Assembly: GCA_026214975.1 (NCBI GenBank) | Contig: JAOBSW010000185.1 | Span: forward strand, 25,411 to 89,410 | Direction of reading: 5' to 3' | Origin: Gentiana macrophylla | Lineage: Eukaryota; Streptophyta; Magnoliopsida; Gentianales; Gentianaceae | DNA: 64,000 bases | In this document: piece by piece, positions 13,641-24,186 of the stretch | How the letters are laid out: each line of letters begins with the position of its first letter | How positions within the stretch are numbered: position 1 is the stretch's first letter | The notes under the pieces: generated by a model | What the model saw: only the letters and a program-made list of their open reading frames with translations | What the model was told of the DNA's origin: nothing | Databases searched by the model: none | Program-made: the position numbers and the translations under genes

Positions 13641-14541
13641 ATACGACATGCCTTTGTGAAATAACAAATTGGCTGAAAAAGCTTGAAGTTCCTAAGTAGT
13701 TCATCAATCTCCTTATTCGTGCCTAGCTCAAGACCTTCAGACTTTCCGAATTATGCACTTCACTTGAGTACACTTGACTATTTCTAAAAATAGTCATAGA
13801 GATTAACAATAGTTATTTGTGGAAGTAATTGTCGCAAGCCAACAAACATCGGTATGTTTAGCTTTTGAACGACTTTCTAGATTTTATATAACATTTTTCA
13901 TAAAAGGGTATTTCAGTCATCTTAAAAATAGATACGCATTACCCACATGATTCATAATCACGCCGGATCAGACATCATCCCGAATGGCATTTGATTATAC
14001 GATTCTCTTCCACCAGAGACTATATCACAGAGCGACCACCAAATATTAAGGATAACAGCCTACATATAAACATTTATATTGAGATTTCATCACATATATC
14101 AGCTATATAGTGACATCAATCTAGTATGCTAGATTCAATTAACACTCAGCCTTATCGAATAACAACATTTATTCTTTACAATTGAATATATCAACTAAAT
14201 CCTAACAAGTAACCGAAAATCATGTTCACTTCTATAAGAACCGGAACATAATAACATTTATTTAGTTCGCTTTTATCGGGCCTTACTGTATTAAGATTAT
14301 TAATGCAAGAAAATATACATGGAAATCTGTTTCACTTTTTGAATCTTAGCGCATTCGTATTTAATCTTTCTAATCAATCACTCTAAAATGAGATATCATA
14401 TATCTAAGAGTTGACTTGAGTTTCGGCAGATTTATCTCAACGTGTTTACTTTGGAACAGGAACTTCAATAAAGTTCTCCGATTTAAGCACATGCCCTAAC
14501 TTTCTATTTTAATCTTTTCCGCTCAGGGAATATTTCTTAAC
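13641..14541. other. AT-rich sequence, no gene recognised
   Basis: The stretch between block A1 and the solo LTR has no open frame of note, no repeat boundary and no recognised motif. Similarity to the A2 side stops at about 13640. Confidence 0.5.
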
Positions 14542-14546
14542 ATAGT

Positions 14547-15307
14547 TATAGCGCCCCGGACCTCGATGCCGAAATCTTATCCGGAAAGCGAAGCGCTCGG
14601 CTTGCATATGATATCAAATAAATTCAACATTATATGTAGCTCTACACTATATCGTGATCGAAGTTAGACAAGCAGCGGAAGCTAAAAGACTGCGGCAAAA
14701 CCATCATAATTGCTACTAAGAATAGAAACTCAACTAAAAGATAGAAATGTAACATATATTCCATTAGGAAGAAACCAAATGGCTTGAAATAACGCATCGA
14801 CATCCTCTCAGAAGAAAGTACTAAAAGAAGTACAAGAAATTAGCCAAAGAATAACAAGTCTAAAAGTATAACAATAAAAACGTAAATTAAGTGCTTCAAC
14901 GTTTACGTCCTCAAACGCCGTCATCAAAATCCTCTCTCGTACTCGGATCTCACCGCTTATCTTAGCAAGATATTCCCACCAAACCTCGATAAAGTCCTAA
15001 CTTTCAGTGTTGAATCGGCGCTCCATCTCAGCGACGATTCGTCAGTTAATACGATTTTAATACCGTTAAAGATCCGACTTGGAATAATGGTGCAATCTCT
15101 AGCCTCTTCTTTTCAAACTTTCACCCATGCAGAGGGATATTGGAAGAAAGGAAATTAGATTCAAAGGTTAAGAGAACTAATAGCTTATTTTTCCTTAAAT
15201 AGGAGAATTCCTAATAATTAACATAATCTTTATTTTCCTTAAATACCCTTATTATTAAATAATCAGTTAGTTTCCAAATATACATATTTCTAATTTACAT
15301 TTATATT

Positions 15308-15380
<73 letters not shown>

Positions 15381-15479
15381 ATAATATATATATACATAAA
15401 ATACTTTAATCCGTAAATCGCCAATATTCCATGTTTCGCAAGAAGCCACTTTGTATTTTTAGAAAGTCAGGATATTACA
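14547..15479 (+). mobile_element. Solo LTR, Ty3/gypsy-type
   Basis: The start, TATAGCGCCCCGGACCTCG, resembles the TGTAACGCCCCGGACC start common to many plant Ty3/gypsy LTRs. The end, GGATATTACA, is a typical LTR terminus. ATAGT occurs directly before (14542-14546) and after (15480-15484), consistent with a 5-bp target duplication. No internal domain or second LTR lies nearby, so this is best read as a solo LTR of about 930 bp left by recombination. It contains the (AT)n run at 15311-15378. The first bases are altered, so the left edge could be off by one or two. Confidence 0.62.
15311..15378. repeat. (AT)n microsatellite
   Basis: An uninterrupted AT dinucleotide run of about 34 units lies inside the gypsy-type solo LTR. 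The 60-residue minus-strand open frame over it is an artefact of the repeat. Confidence 0.97.
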
Positions 15480-15484
15480 ATAGT

Positions 15485-15881
15485 CTTCATAGACTTAAGA
15501 TCACAAGAATCGTGTCTTCAATTTTCTTTCATAAAGAAAATCTAAAGTTTACTAAATGGTTTATTTAAACTTTGAATCATATTCAAAACATTGACTATTT
15601 AATTAACCTTCAAAAAAGCAATGATTAAAAATTAAGTCGATATAAATCTTACATTTTTCAGCTCTTTACAAAATTAGCGTGAGTCATTCTTATTCAACGT
15701 TTGAATTAATTGTCATCGTATGGTAGATAGATAGTATCAATATATGATTAATTCGTTTGAAACCAATTTCTAATTGATTTTAATCATATAAATGAGCTTC
15801 ACGTTTGACTAATAATTAAATCCTTGGAAACCTTACATCAATTATGTGAATCTGCATTGTCTGCTACTAAATTAAAATCTA
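15485..15881. other. AT-rich spacer, no gene recognised
   Basis: This is the host sequence between the solo LTR and the pogo-like element. It is AT-rich and no feature was recognised. Confidence 0.5.
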
Positions 15882-16075
15882 CATAAAATTATACTCTTTA
15901 AATTAATAACCTCTTCAAAATAATATTTTTCTCCGGTCCCGACTTGGGCCAGTTCAAAAAATGACCAATTTCGATAAGATAATAAGATAATAATTTTTAG
16001 AAAATCCCTGTATAGATATACAATCCCAATAATATCATAAATTAATAATTCTCCATAATCACAAAAATATATGTG

Positions 16076-17655
16076 TTACAATTTTGTAAAATATGATTCT
16101 ATTGTTGTCTGTTTTTTCTTAAAGTTTAAATCTGCTTGAAGCTCATCTCTAATCTTCCTTATTGCATCCAAAAGTTCGGGTGTGGTGCTTTCGAACTGCA
16201 TCAAAAAGTTGTTAAGTGTCTTTGATGCGTTGAGTGCTTCTTTCACGTGTAATGAGTTCCAAAGGTGTTGTATCGTCTTCAACATCATCTTCAAGATTAT
16301 TTTCAAGAATGGTATTTGCAATTTCTTCTGCTGTCCGGACCTCGAACATGCGTCATTTTCATCCGGATAATCTAACAAAGGCTATTGACATCCATTTTAT
16401 TGTGATAACCTAGATCATTAATCATGACCTCAAGTTCATGAATGTCTTTTTTCATGAGTTGTTTGTTCATTTAAATTGCTTGAAACTTCATATGTTGAAC
16501 GAATTTTGCGTTGATTTAAAACAACTTACTCTGCTTTCTTGTTTTACATTTATCGTCCAAGTCGAGACTCGCATAATTGATAGCATCTAAAACATTAATC
16601 TTTCCTGGATCAGTTGTCCCAACTCATAACCTTCTAATATCCCACGGTAGAATCTCCCGCGATAGTGTATCTTGAAAGCTCTTATAATTCCAAAGATCAC
16701 AAGGATGAATTTTTATGTCATGTTGGGTGGCAAGAAGAACAACTCAACATTTTGTAGCCCTTCAATGTTTTTGGATGTCTTCGGACAATTATCTACCACA
16801 AACAAAAATTCTTACGCCGTGCATTTTGTTATCAAACCAACGAATGTATTCATCAAAAAGGACACTTGTCATCCATGCTCTTTTATTTGCACGATAGTGA
16901 CAATTCAAGTCATTAATGTTAACATTCTTGAAGCAACATGGCTTTGCATACTTACCAATAATCCATAAAGGATTTTTCGTGAGCTATCCTCATTGCATGA
17001 TAACAACCGTGAGCCTTTCTTTGTCCTGTTTTCTTCCTTCAAGTTGCTTCTCAGAGAAGAGAATGATCACTTTGTAACCTCAGAAACAAACCAATCTCAT
17101 CCATATTGAAAACATCTTTCATAGGAAGGCTGGTTTATTTTTTTCCACTTATGGACTCCAATTTCTTCTCCATATCCCCGTGTATATCAACGAACCACGC
17201 TCTCCAAGCGACGGAATGACTTAATACCATGTCTTAGCTTGAATTTCTCAAGCCAACCTTGAGAAAAAGGCGTGCTCTCGATCTTGTTGAGGGTATAAAA
17301 GTTTCATGGTGTCTCTTGCCTTCTCCAAAATTAGCTCTCCGTCATATTAACACGGGCTTGGTGCTCGAGAAACCACTCATAAACAACCTTCTCCATATCT
17401 AGAAATTTTCTTTGGTTTATGCCGCTTCAATATCCTTTCATTTTTCTAAGTTTTCCGAAAGATAATCACCGATCGTTTGACAGTATTTGATATTGTACCT
17501 TGACTAACTTTTAGATGAAACTTATCCTCGAGCCACAATTGGAGATCTTTCTGAGTGCATGAGGAATTATCTATTTTGTACTCACATAATGATTTTCTTA
17601 TTTCATCAGTCTACATTGTTGCTTTTGCGACACCTTTTAGATGAGAAGCCATTGT
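16076..17655 (-). pseudogene. CENP-B/pogo-like transposase remnant
   Basis: Minus-strand fragments in order match plant pogo-type transposases. A helix-turn-helix region at about 17460-17610 has the CTQKDLQLWLEDKF stretch. A Tc5/CENP-B DNA-binding part at about 17150-17400 has ELILEKARDT and a degraded W-L-x-F-x-R-H-G. The DDE_1 start at about 17080-17120 has FNMDETGLFF with the first catalytic Asp, followed by a well-kept stretch at about 16820-17050 (ERLTVVIACN, PLWIIGKYAKP, AWMTSVLFDEYIRWF). The second Asp region (DNCPRH-like) is shifted. The last 100 codons (16076-16378) are open and end in KKKQTTIESYF, typical of the family C terminus. Several frameshifts and stops make it inactive. Confidence 0.8.
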
Positions 17656-18004
17656 TTGGTATGGTTTTTTTTTTTATCTTGTTTATATACACGGTAAGAC
17701 ATGCTATCACTATTATACACTCGAATATTTTTGTTGTAAAAATACAATGAATCAAATTAAATGTATGTACTGCTCCGAATCTTGTATGTCACAGTCACAT
17801 TGAATTTGTAACTAATATACATTGAATTAAGCATAATACATAAATTAGTACGATTCATTCTATTTAAATTTATATAATTAAAATTTAATTTTGTTTGATA
17901 TCAAAAACTCTCTATAAATTAATAATTATTAATTTATCGATAAATTAATACCGCCAAAATCAATAAAAAATCTTCCGGTCTCAACTATATTCACTACAAA
18001 AAAA

Positions 18005-18480
18005 ACAGTAGCTTTCGCGACGGAAGATTACCGTCGCAACAAGGAGTTATTCCGTCGCAAACCCTAGTTTGCGACGGATTTCTGATGATTTTTCTTTGAC
18101 GCATTTTTATTCGCAAAACCCCAGTTTTGCGACGGTTTATCCGTCGCAAATTGTTTTGCGACGGATTTTGCTGACGGATAATAACGTATTTTATTTTATT
18201 TTTAATTATAATTTCCGTCGCAAAAATGTATAGTCCGTCGCGAATAACAAATAGCGACGGAAATATTCCGTCGCAAACATGTAAAACTTCGTCGTAAAAA
18301 TGTATAATCCGTCGCAAAAATGTATAATCCGTCGCAACTTATTTTTATTAAATAATTTATTTATTTTTAGATCTTTTCATATCCGTCGCAAAAATGAGCC
18401 TTTGCCGTCGCAAATACCATATTGCGACGGATATATTCGTCGCAAAAATAAAATTAAACAGAAAATGGTCGCTTTGTTTT
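18005..18480. repeat. CACTA left subterminal repeat region
   Basis: At least ten copies or near copies of a motif of about 10 bp, TTGCGACGGA or its complement TCCGTCGCAA, occur in both orientations. In the CACTA family such repeats bind the TNPA-like protein that brings the ends together. The motif makes the region locally CpG-rich inside AT-rich flanks. Small open frames here are by-products of the repeats. Confidence 0.9.
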
Positions 18481-18699
18481 GACACCGGCCAAACCACCGG
18501 CGCAAAACAGCTCTTTAATTTTCCCCGTAGCATTACAATTGCTACCGCTATCAACAACAACAATATAAACGTGAATAACGATATCAAAGGGGATATGTCA
18601 AAAAAATACGCCAATCGGGAAATGTCAAAAATGAATAAAACGATATGTCAAAGGGATAATGATAAGCCAAAATAAATAAAAATGTATCAAAACAATGTC

Positions 18700-19355
18700 A
18701 CCCGGTCGGACCATTGTACTACCTAAACCCCGCCACCTCCTCCAGGGTCCATGATCGAACGGTCATCTCGTCAGGTCGCCTCGTGACCGGTTGCATCCTC
18801 CGAGGAGGATCTTGCCGGCAGCAGCCGGGTAATCCACGCCTCCATCTGGCGCTTAGTCCGTCATCCTGACGCTCGTCTCTCTCTAGCTCCTCCAACCTCG
18901 CTGGGTTTCTGCGTGATGCAGTCTGTCTCTCGCCATCTCTGGGTGAGACGGGTGATTATGCCCGGAGTATGTCTCGGCGGATGAGTGTCGAGCAGCAGAA
19001 GAGCTCGTCGTAGTACATGGAGGCAGTGACCCCATGCCAAAACTCTCCCTTCTTTGTCGTAACCACGGCCAAGCCAGTAATAAAGACGCGACTGCCGATG
19101 CGTGGGTGTCGTCGCGTCTCACTGGCTTTCGCCTTCTTCGAGTGAAGACGTCCTGCAAAGTATGATATAAATTTGTTAGTAACAATAATTACATGATATA
19201 TATATATAATGTATATATAATATTTAGAATACATAACGATATCATGATTTTCTCAAACTTCCTCGAGACGAAGTTTCCCGACTTCTTCTTCTTCGAACTA
19301 CTCACCGTATCACCGATCGATGGGCGCCCTCTATTGTCCTCCATGGCCCGAGCTT
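18700..19355 (-). pseudogene. CACTA second gene remnant, downstream part
   Basis: Minus-strand coding-like sequence with GC content above the surroundings. The open stretch 18956-19234 contains AKASETRRHPRIGSR and TTKKGEFWHGVTAS, reminiscent of the KDG-x-FVD-like part of plant Transposase_24 proteins, the second gene of many CACTA elements. The overlapping frame 18883-19185 continues in another register, so there is at least one frameshift. The upstream continuation lies beyond the solo LTR at 21606-22090. The family assignment rests on position and weak similarity. Confidence 0.5.
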
Positions 19356-19360
19356 AAATC

Positions 19361-21605
19361 TGTTAGGTCCTATATGGATCCTTAGCTAGGTGTAAAGGCA
19401 CGGAAGGGGGGTTGAATGTGCTTTAAAACTTTTTAAAATCGTTTTGAAACAACCTATGTCCCGTTTCATTGCATTTTCATACACACCTAGTTGTATCACC
19501 TTATTCAAGTGACTACAAAGCTTTAAACACTAATTTTTCAATTCAGCTCTCTTCCTCTCATGTCAAGCTACCACTTTCATGTTTTAAGTTTGTTCATCAA
19601 ACGAAGTTTAACTTATTCAAATCATGCAATCAAAGTTAACATCCAAAGCATAGCCCATGGTGGTGTAAGTGTAAATTAAAAGCAAGGAACACCACAATGA
19701 TTACCCAAGCCACAAACTAATTGCCAATGCAACTAGCCCTACGTCTGGGGGTTTTCTTTATTAAGTGTATGCTACCAAAGACCCTACACACAACAAGCAA
19801 TAACCACACACAACCTTAATAAATTCTACCTAAGAAATCAAGTATCCCCACTGCTTTAACCCTTTAAAACAGTCCTAATCCACTTGATCCTACCCCTACA
19901 CAAGTAAGTAAGATACACCACACTACTGAGAGTAGCTACACAAGACTCACCTCTCAAAAACACTCACCAACCCGTCCACAAACAAAGACAACACAGCACA
20001 AATAAAGACAGACAGGGATTCCGGCTTTCTGATTCGGTTCAACAATTATAAGCACATGGAAGCTATATAAACGTGTTAAAACATATAACAACTATAAATT
20101 AACTTCCCAACAGAGTTGATTGATGATCTTCAATGAAAAGCATTCAGCATAATAATCGATCATGCATCAAGCTGTTTTGACAAGAGCAAAGAGCGAAAGA
20201 ACCTCGATCAAGTTCAGCTTTGTTGATCAGGTTTCACTTTTATTCAGCCTTTGATCCCTCTTGTAAATTTGTTGCTCACACTCTCTAACATGTATATGAA
20301 CACTTTGAGTCGATTTGTGAGAGGATCAATCGAGTTTTTCTGCTACCCTCCAAGTTTAACACCAAACAGCCCCATATATAGCTATTTTTTAGGTTGCAGC
20401 CTCTTTTCTTGTAAAATACCTCTTGTGCCCCTATCAATCTTGAGTAGAACGTGTAATATATAGACAATAGCATTATTTCCAATCAATTCAAATTGATACA
20501 ACCGGATTTATCTCAATTAATTAACCCAATCAAATCAATTATCTATTTTTGGAAACAGTTTAAATAAATACAAGTTTATCTTCAAATTTTCTATATGATC
20601 ACGTGTCCAAATCAAGATGATCAAAGAATGAAATATTCTCATAATATTTTTAACTATAATCCCTCAAATTTTCAGCTAATTTGGAGTTGAACCCGTCACT
20701 CCAAAAGACACTACAAGTCAACTATCTCACAGACAGACAGTTTTACTGAAGCATTTTGTAGTCAACTTTTAGCTATGATAAAGACCTTAAATCACAAAAG
20801 TTTCTTGAGACAAAATGTACCCCTATATGCAATATATAACATATAAATAATTCAACGCATTCCAAGTAGTATAGGGTACTCAAAAGTGTGACACATCAGC
20901 ACATCAGAAAGCTGTAACACAGACTTTCACAATCTGATGCGTTTTTGTTCAGCATGGTGTGTGCTCTGTGTTGCATGAAAATGCGATATTATATATGCGT
21001 TTTGTAGCTTGAATTCTGATATTTCCAACCATATAAAGATCATGCAATTTGGTTCAATATTGAGCAAGTTATGGGGTGTGAACATGGGTGAAAAACAGTC
21101 CAACACTTAGAAAATTCAGCAGATTTTTATCACATGAACCCTAATTTTGACCTAATTCAATTTTGATCAAATTGAACAACTTAAAGCATGATTAGGGTCA
21201 ATTCTAAGTGTATTAATATAATTAAACATGTTTCACATCATTCAGGTGAGTTTGGACCATTTCCCCAAAATTCCTAATTTGCCCCTTTTTGACCTACTTT
21301 CACCGATTTGACCTTGGCGATGATTCTCATACCAACCTAATGTGTTTTGGATCAATTTTAGGTTGTTACAATGTAATTTGAGGTCAAATGTCCATTTACC
21401 CTTAAGGTCAACTTTGGTCACCTTTCCCATTTTGCCCCTATCACATTCTCAATTTAAGCTCATGATTTGTGATCATGCATTTCAAGTGAGGCTTACCATT
21501 TCTAGCCTTATGTGATGTTTGAGTTGAAATCATGCCTTTTCACACATACACACAATTGATCCAATGTGATCATGTGTTGTTATCATCAAAACCAATATAC
21601 ACACA
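19361..21605. mobile_element. Solo LTR (copia-like) nested in the CACTA
   Basis: This segment of about 2.2 kb begins TGTTAGGTCC and ends ATACACACA. AAATC occurs directly before (19356-19360) and after (21606-21610), forming a 5-bp target duplication. The start includes the AAGGGGGGTTGAATG stretch and the far end includes TTGTTATCATCAAAACCAAT; both are common in long plant copia-type LTRs. No gag-pol lies inside, so it is read as a solo LTR. It separates two parts of the CACTA second gene. Lineage is uncertain. Confidence 0.78.
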
Positions 21606-21610
21606 AAATC

Positions 21611-22090
21611 GATAACGCCGCGTCTGCCCATAGCATGTGTCCCAGGGATCTTCCCTTCCTCACCGGATCCAGAATCTCGGTTTAGCTTCTTTTTCGCAGA
21701 TGTTTCGGAACGCCTATTCGACATAAGATAAACAAGTTAGTACATACATATATATATATATAAAAACAAGTATTGTTAATTAAATATTGAATAATTGCTT
21801 ACGGGACTCCCAATCCACTCCTCGAATCGACGGAGAATATCCGGGGTCATCCAAAGCCGAGCACGGGGTTTGTTTGAGCCCGATACATATAATCACGGAC
21901 CCTGATGATAGCATACCGCTCAAAAGCTTCCCTAACCAGGCGCCGTGGCGTAACTCAGGTTTAAATGACCTCGGCAACATAGTTATATATATGTTATATG
22001 TATAGTTATAATTATAGTTATATTTTATATAGTTATATTTATATGAACGACGTGCCCTAAATGCGCTCCATCTCCTCGGATCCAAACCTG
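21611..22090 (-). pseudogene. CACTA second gene remnant, upstream part
   Basis: The minus-strand frame 21590-21724 contains SNRRSETSAKKK and GTHAMGRRG, resembling the N-R-...-H-x-x-G-x-x-x-F core of plant Transposase_24 proteins. A separate exon-like frame at 21780-22085 contains FKPELRHGAWLG, ALDDPGYSP and DWESRKQLFNI. AT-rich stretches with TATA repeats separate the pieces and could be introns. In CACTA elements this gene encodes the TNPA-like DNA-binding partner. No continuous frame remains. Confidence 0.55.
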
Positions 22091-22338
22091 CAATCCAAGG
22101 TCACCAGGTGACAATGACACCAAAATCCTCCTCGCTTCATCTGGGTGTATCTCATCATCCAAACTTGTGCAATGAGGAGGAAGACGCCCCGGAGGGGAAA
22201 CTACCTCTACCGCGTCTACCTCTACCTACCCGACATCTATTTGACAACGAGAAAATGACGTTTATACTAATATAAATGCAATTATAATAAAAAAGCGCTT
22301 ATACTAATTAATAATAAATTACAATGTTTAATACATTA

Positions 22339-22735
22339 TTATTCACTATCATGACAAAATAAAATATTTAATACATTATTATTCACTATCACTACTAGAA
22401 TGGAAGAGTTCTTCCTCTTCATCATCAAGATATCTAGATCATCAACCGATTCTTCTTCCTCTCCATCTTCTTGTTGAATGAAATCCGCCATCTCATCATC
22501 ATCCAAGTCATTATCCCCAACATCGGAGTCAACATCGACATCAAGATCTTGGTGGACAATGTTAAGAGGATCAGATAATCGGGAAACATCATTGATCACT
22601 TGTTCTTGGAAAACGGTTTCCTCGACGGGAGCATCGATAGTCGATCTTGCCTTTGTTTTGAAAACAACCGACCATTGATCTTTGTCTTTTTTCAAACTTG
22701 GATATGGAGCATAGTAGAATATGAGACTAACAATA
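22339..22735 (-). pseudogene. TNP2-type CACTA transposase, C-terminal fragment
   Basis: Minus-strand reading gives YYAPYPSLKKDKDQWSVV followed by FKTKARSTIDAP, then an acidic tail rich in Asp and Glu (DVDSDVGDNDLDDDEMADF). This is the DUF4216-like C-terminal end plus acidic tail typical of plant En/Spm TNP2 transposases. The catalytic DDE core and N-terminal zinc-finger parts, normally several hundred residues upstream, are absent; 22740-23220 holds only simple AT-rich sequence with reiterated CAACCAATTC. The frame is shifted near the end and runs on into repeats. It serves as a marker of the element and not as an active enzyme. Confidence 0.78.
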
Positions 22736-23280
22736 GTCTTTGAAGGTTGTCTTTGAAGGTTGTCTCAACACTTTTGCAAACTCAGGTTTTACTCAACTTA
22801 CTATGAAACTAACAACACTATAACCTAAATTTTTCGATTCATGGTCAAAGGTTCGACGTCAAAATAATTGGAGGCTTTGCCGGATAACAAAGTACTTCTC
22901 AAGATCCATTTTCCAAACGGGTAGAACGCAGACCTTTGAGGACCTTACGTATGTTATGCTTATCATGTAAGCACATACTTATCATCATTTCAATCCAAAT
23001 TCAACAAACCAATTCAACCAACATCCGGTTTCTAAACTAAGCATTTTCAACCAACATCCGCTTCTTGTACATACTTAGCATTCAACAAACCAATTCAACA
23101 AACCAATTCAACCAATTCAACCAACATCCGGCTTTGTACACATACTTTTAACCATTTTCCTAACTTATCTAACTAATATACATAAGTAAGCATTTTCTAA
23201 CTCATGATTACTACACATATATATCTATAAATCTATACTACATATGATACACTATATAAAAATATAAAAACGAAATAAAA

Positions 23281-23560
23281 TATATATATACCATATATAT
23301 ATACATATACATATACATATACATACATACATAAAAATATACATATAATACATACATAAAAATATACATATATACATACATAAAATATACATATACATAC
23401 ATACATAAAAATATACATACATATACATATACAATATATATATACATATACATACATATATATATATATATATAAAGCGAAATAAAAAAATATACATACA
23501 TATACAATATATATATATATACATATACATACATATATATATATATATATAAAACTAAAT
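23281..23560. repeat. CATA/TA-rich microsatellite block
   Basis: Compound ATAC, ATATAC and TA repeats form a low-complexity block near the CACTA right arm. The long minus-strand open frames over it, with Tyr/Ile/Met/Cys-rich translations, are artefacts. The Pro-rich, GC-rich stretch at 23580-23770 precedes the subterminal repeats. Confidence 0.92.
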
Positions 23561-23779
23561 AAAAAAATATATGCAAGGGGTAGGGGAGGGGGAAATCGGG
23601 TCTGTGAGAGAGGGAGTGGAGGGAGGGTAGAGCATACCTGTGGGTGGTCAGCGGCGGTGGGTGGGATGAGGTGGCGCTGCCGGAAGAGCTTCAAGCGAGG
23701 AGGTGGGGGTGGGGCGGCGGAGAGAAGAGGAGATGAAGTTAAGTGAAATGAGGGAAGAAAAGGAAATGCGATCGATATC

Positions 23780-24130
23780 CGCCATTTTGCGACGGCAAAT
23801 AATGTCCGTCGTAAACAAAACCTAATTCCACGCAAACATGTGCATACTGGAATAATGAAATAATTTATAAAAATTTATTAAATATTCCGTCGCAAACAAT
23901 AAAAATTCCGTCGCAAAACGGAGTTTGGCGACGGCAATTAAAGTCCGTCGCAAAGTTTATCTAAATTTAGAATAATAAAATAATTTAATAAAATTTTATT
24001 CGATGGTCCGTCGCAAAGTGATAAAAATTCCGTCGCAAAATTGCCCGCCAAGTGAAAAAATCGGTCCCGCCAAGTGTCCCGTCGCAAACATTAAAATATC
24101 CGTCATGAACGTAAATTCGCGACGAAATAA
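23780..24130. repeat. CACTA right subterminal repeat region
   Basis: Repeated TCCGTCGCAAA and TTGCGACGG motifs match those at the left end and support the pairing of the two termini into a single element. Confidence 0.88.
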
Positions 24131-24186
24131 GTTCCACAAGAAACTCGCTGTTTTTTTGTAGTGATTAATTTATAGAGGTTTTACTG

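Larger units (their letters stand above)
17992..24163 (-). mobile_element. CACTA (En/Spm) transposon, internally deleted
   Basis: The left end is CACTACAAAAAAAACAG and the right end is the inverse CTGTTTTTTTGTAGTG. Direct ATT copies at 17989-17991 and 24164-24166 form the expected 3-bp target duplication. Both subterminal regions (about 18005-18480 and 23780-24130) are packed with TTGCGACGGA and TCCGTCGCAA motifs, typical CACTA transposase-binding repeats. On the minus strand it keeps the C terminus of a TNP2-type transposase (22339-22735) and pieces of a second, Transposase_24-like gene. The DDE catalytic core is missing, so it is non-autonomous. It lies inside the pogo-like element and is itself interrupted by a solo LTR at 19361-21605. 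Confidence 0.93.
15882..24186 (-). mobile_element. Pogo/Lemi-like (Tc1/mariner) element containing a nested CACTA
   Basis: The right end reads AATTTATAGAGGTTTTACTG followed by TA (24187-24188). Its reverse complement is the CAGTAAAACCTCTATAAATT terminus known from plant pogo-type Lemi/Emigrant elements. The left end after TA (15880-15881) is a degraded version that keeps CTTTAAATTAATAA. Between them, a minus-strand CENP-B/pogo transposase remnant runs to 16076. The CACTA at 17992-24163 is inserted close to the right terminus; removing it leaves a pogo element of about 2.1 kb with AT-rich subterminal palindromes (TTAATTTATCGATAAATTAA, 17930-17949). A TA target duplication is usual for this superfamily. 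The right end is confident; the left edge is less so. Confidence 0.74.

Noticed and set aside
22478..22678. Plus-strand Ser-rich frame
   Set aside because: It is the complement of the acidic tail of the CACTA transposase fragment.
23233..23835. Minus-strand open frame of 200 codons
   Set aside because: The second half is encoded by TA/CATA microsatellite DNA (Tyr/Ile/Met/Cys repeats). The first part is the Pro-rich shadow of GC-rich CACTA sequence.
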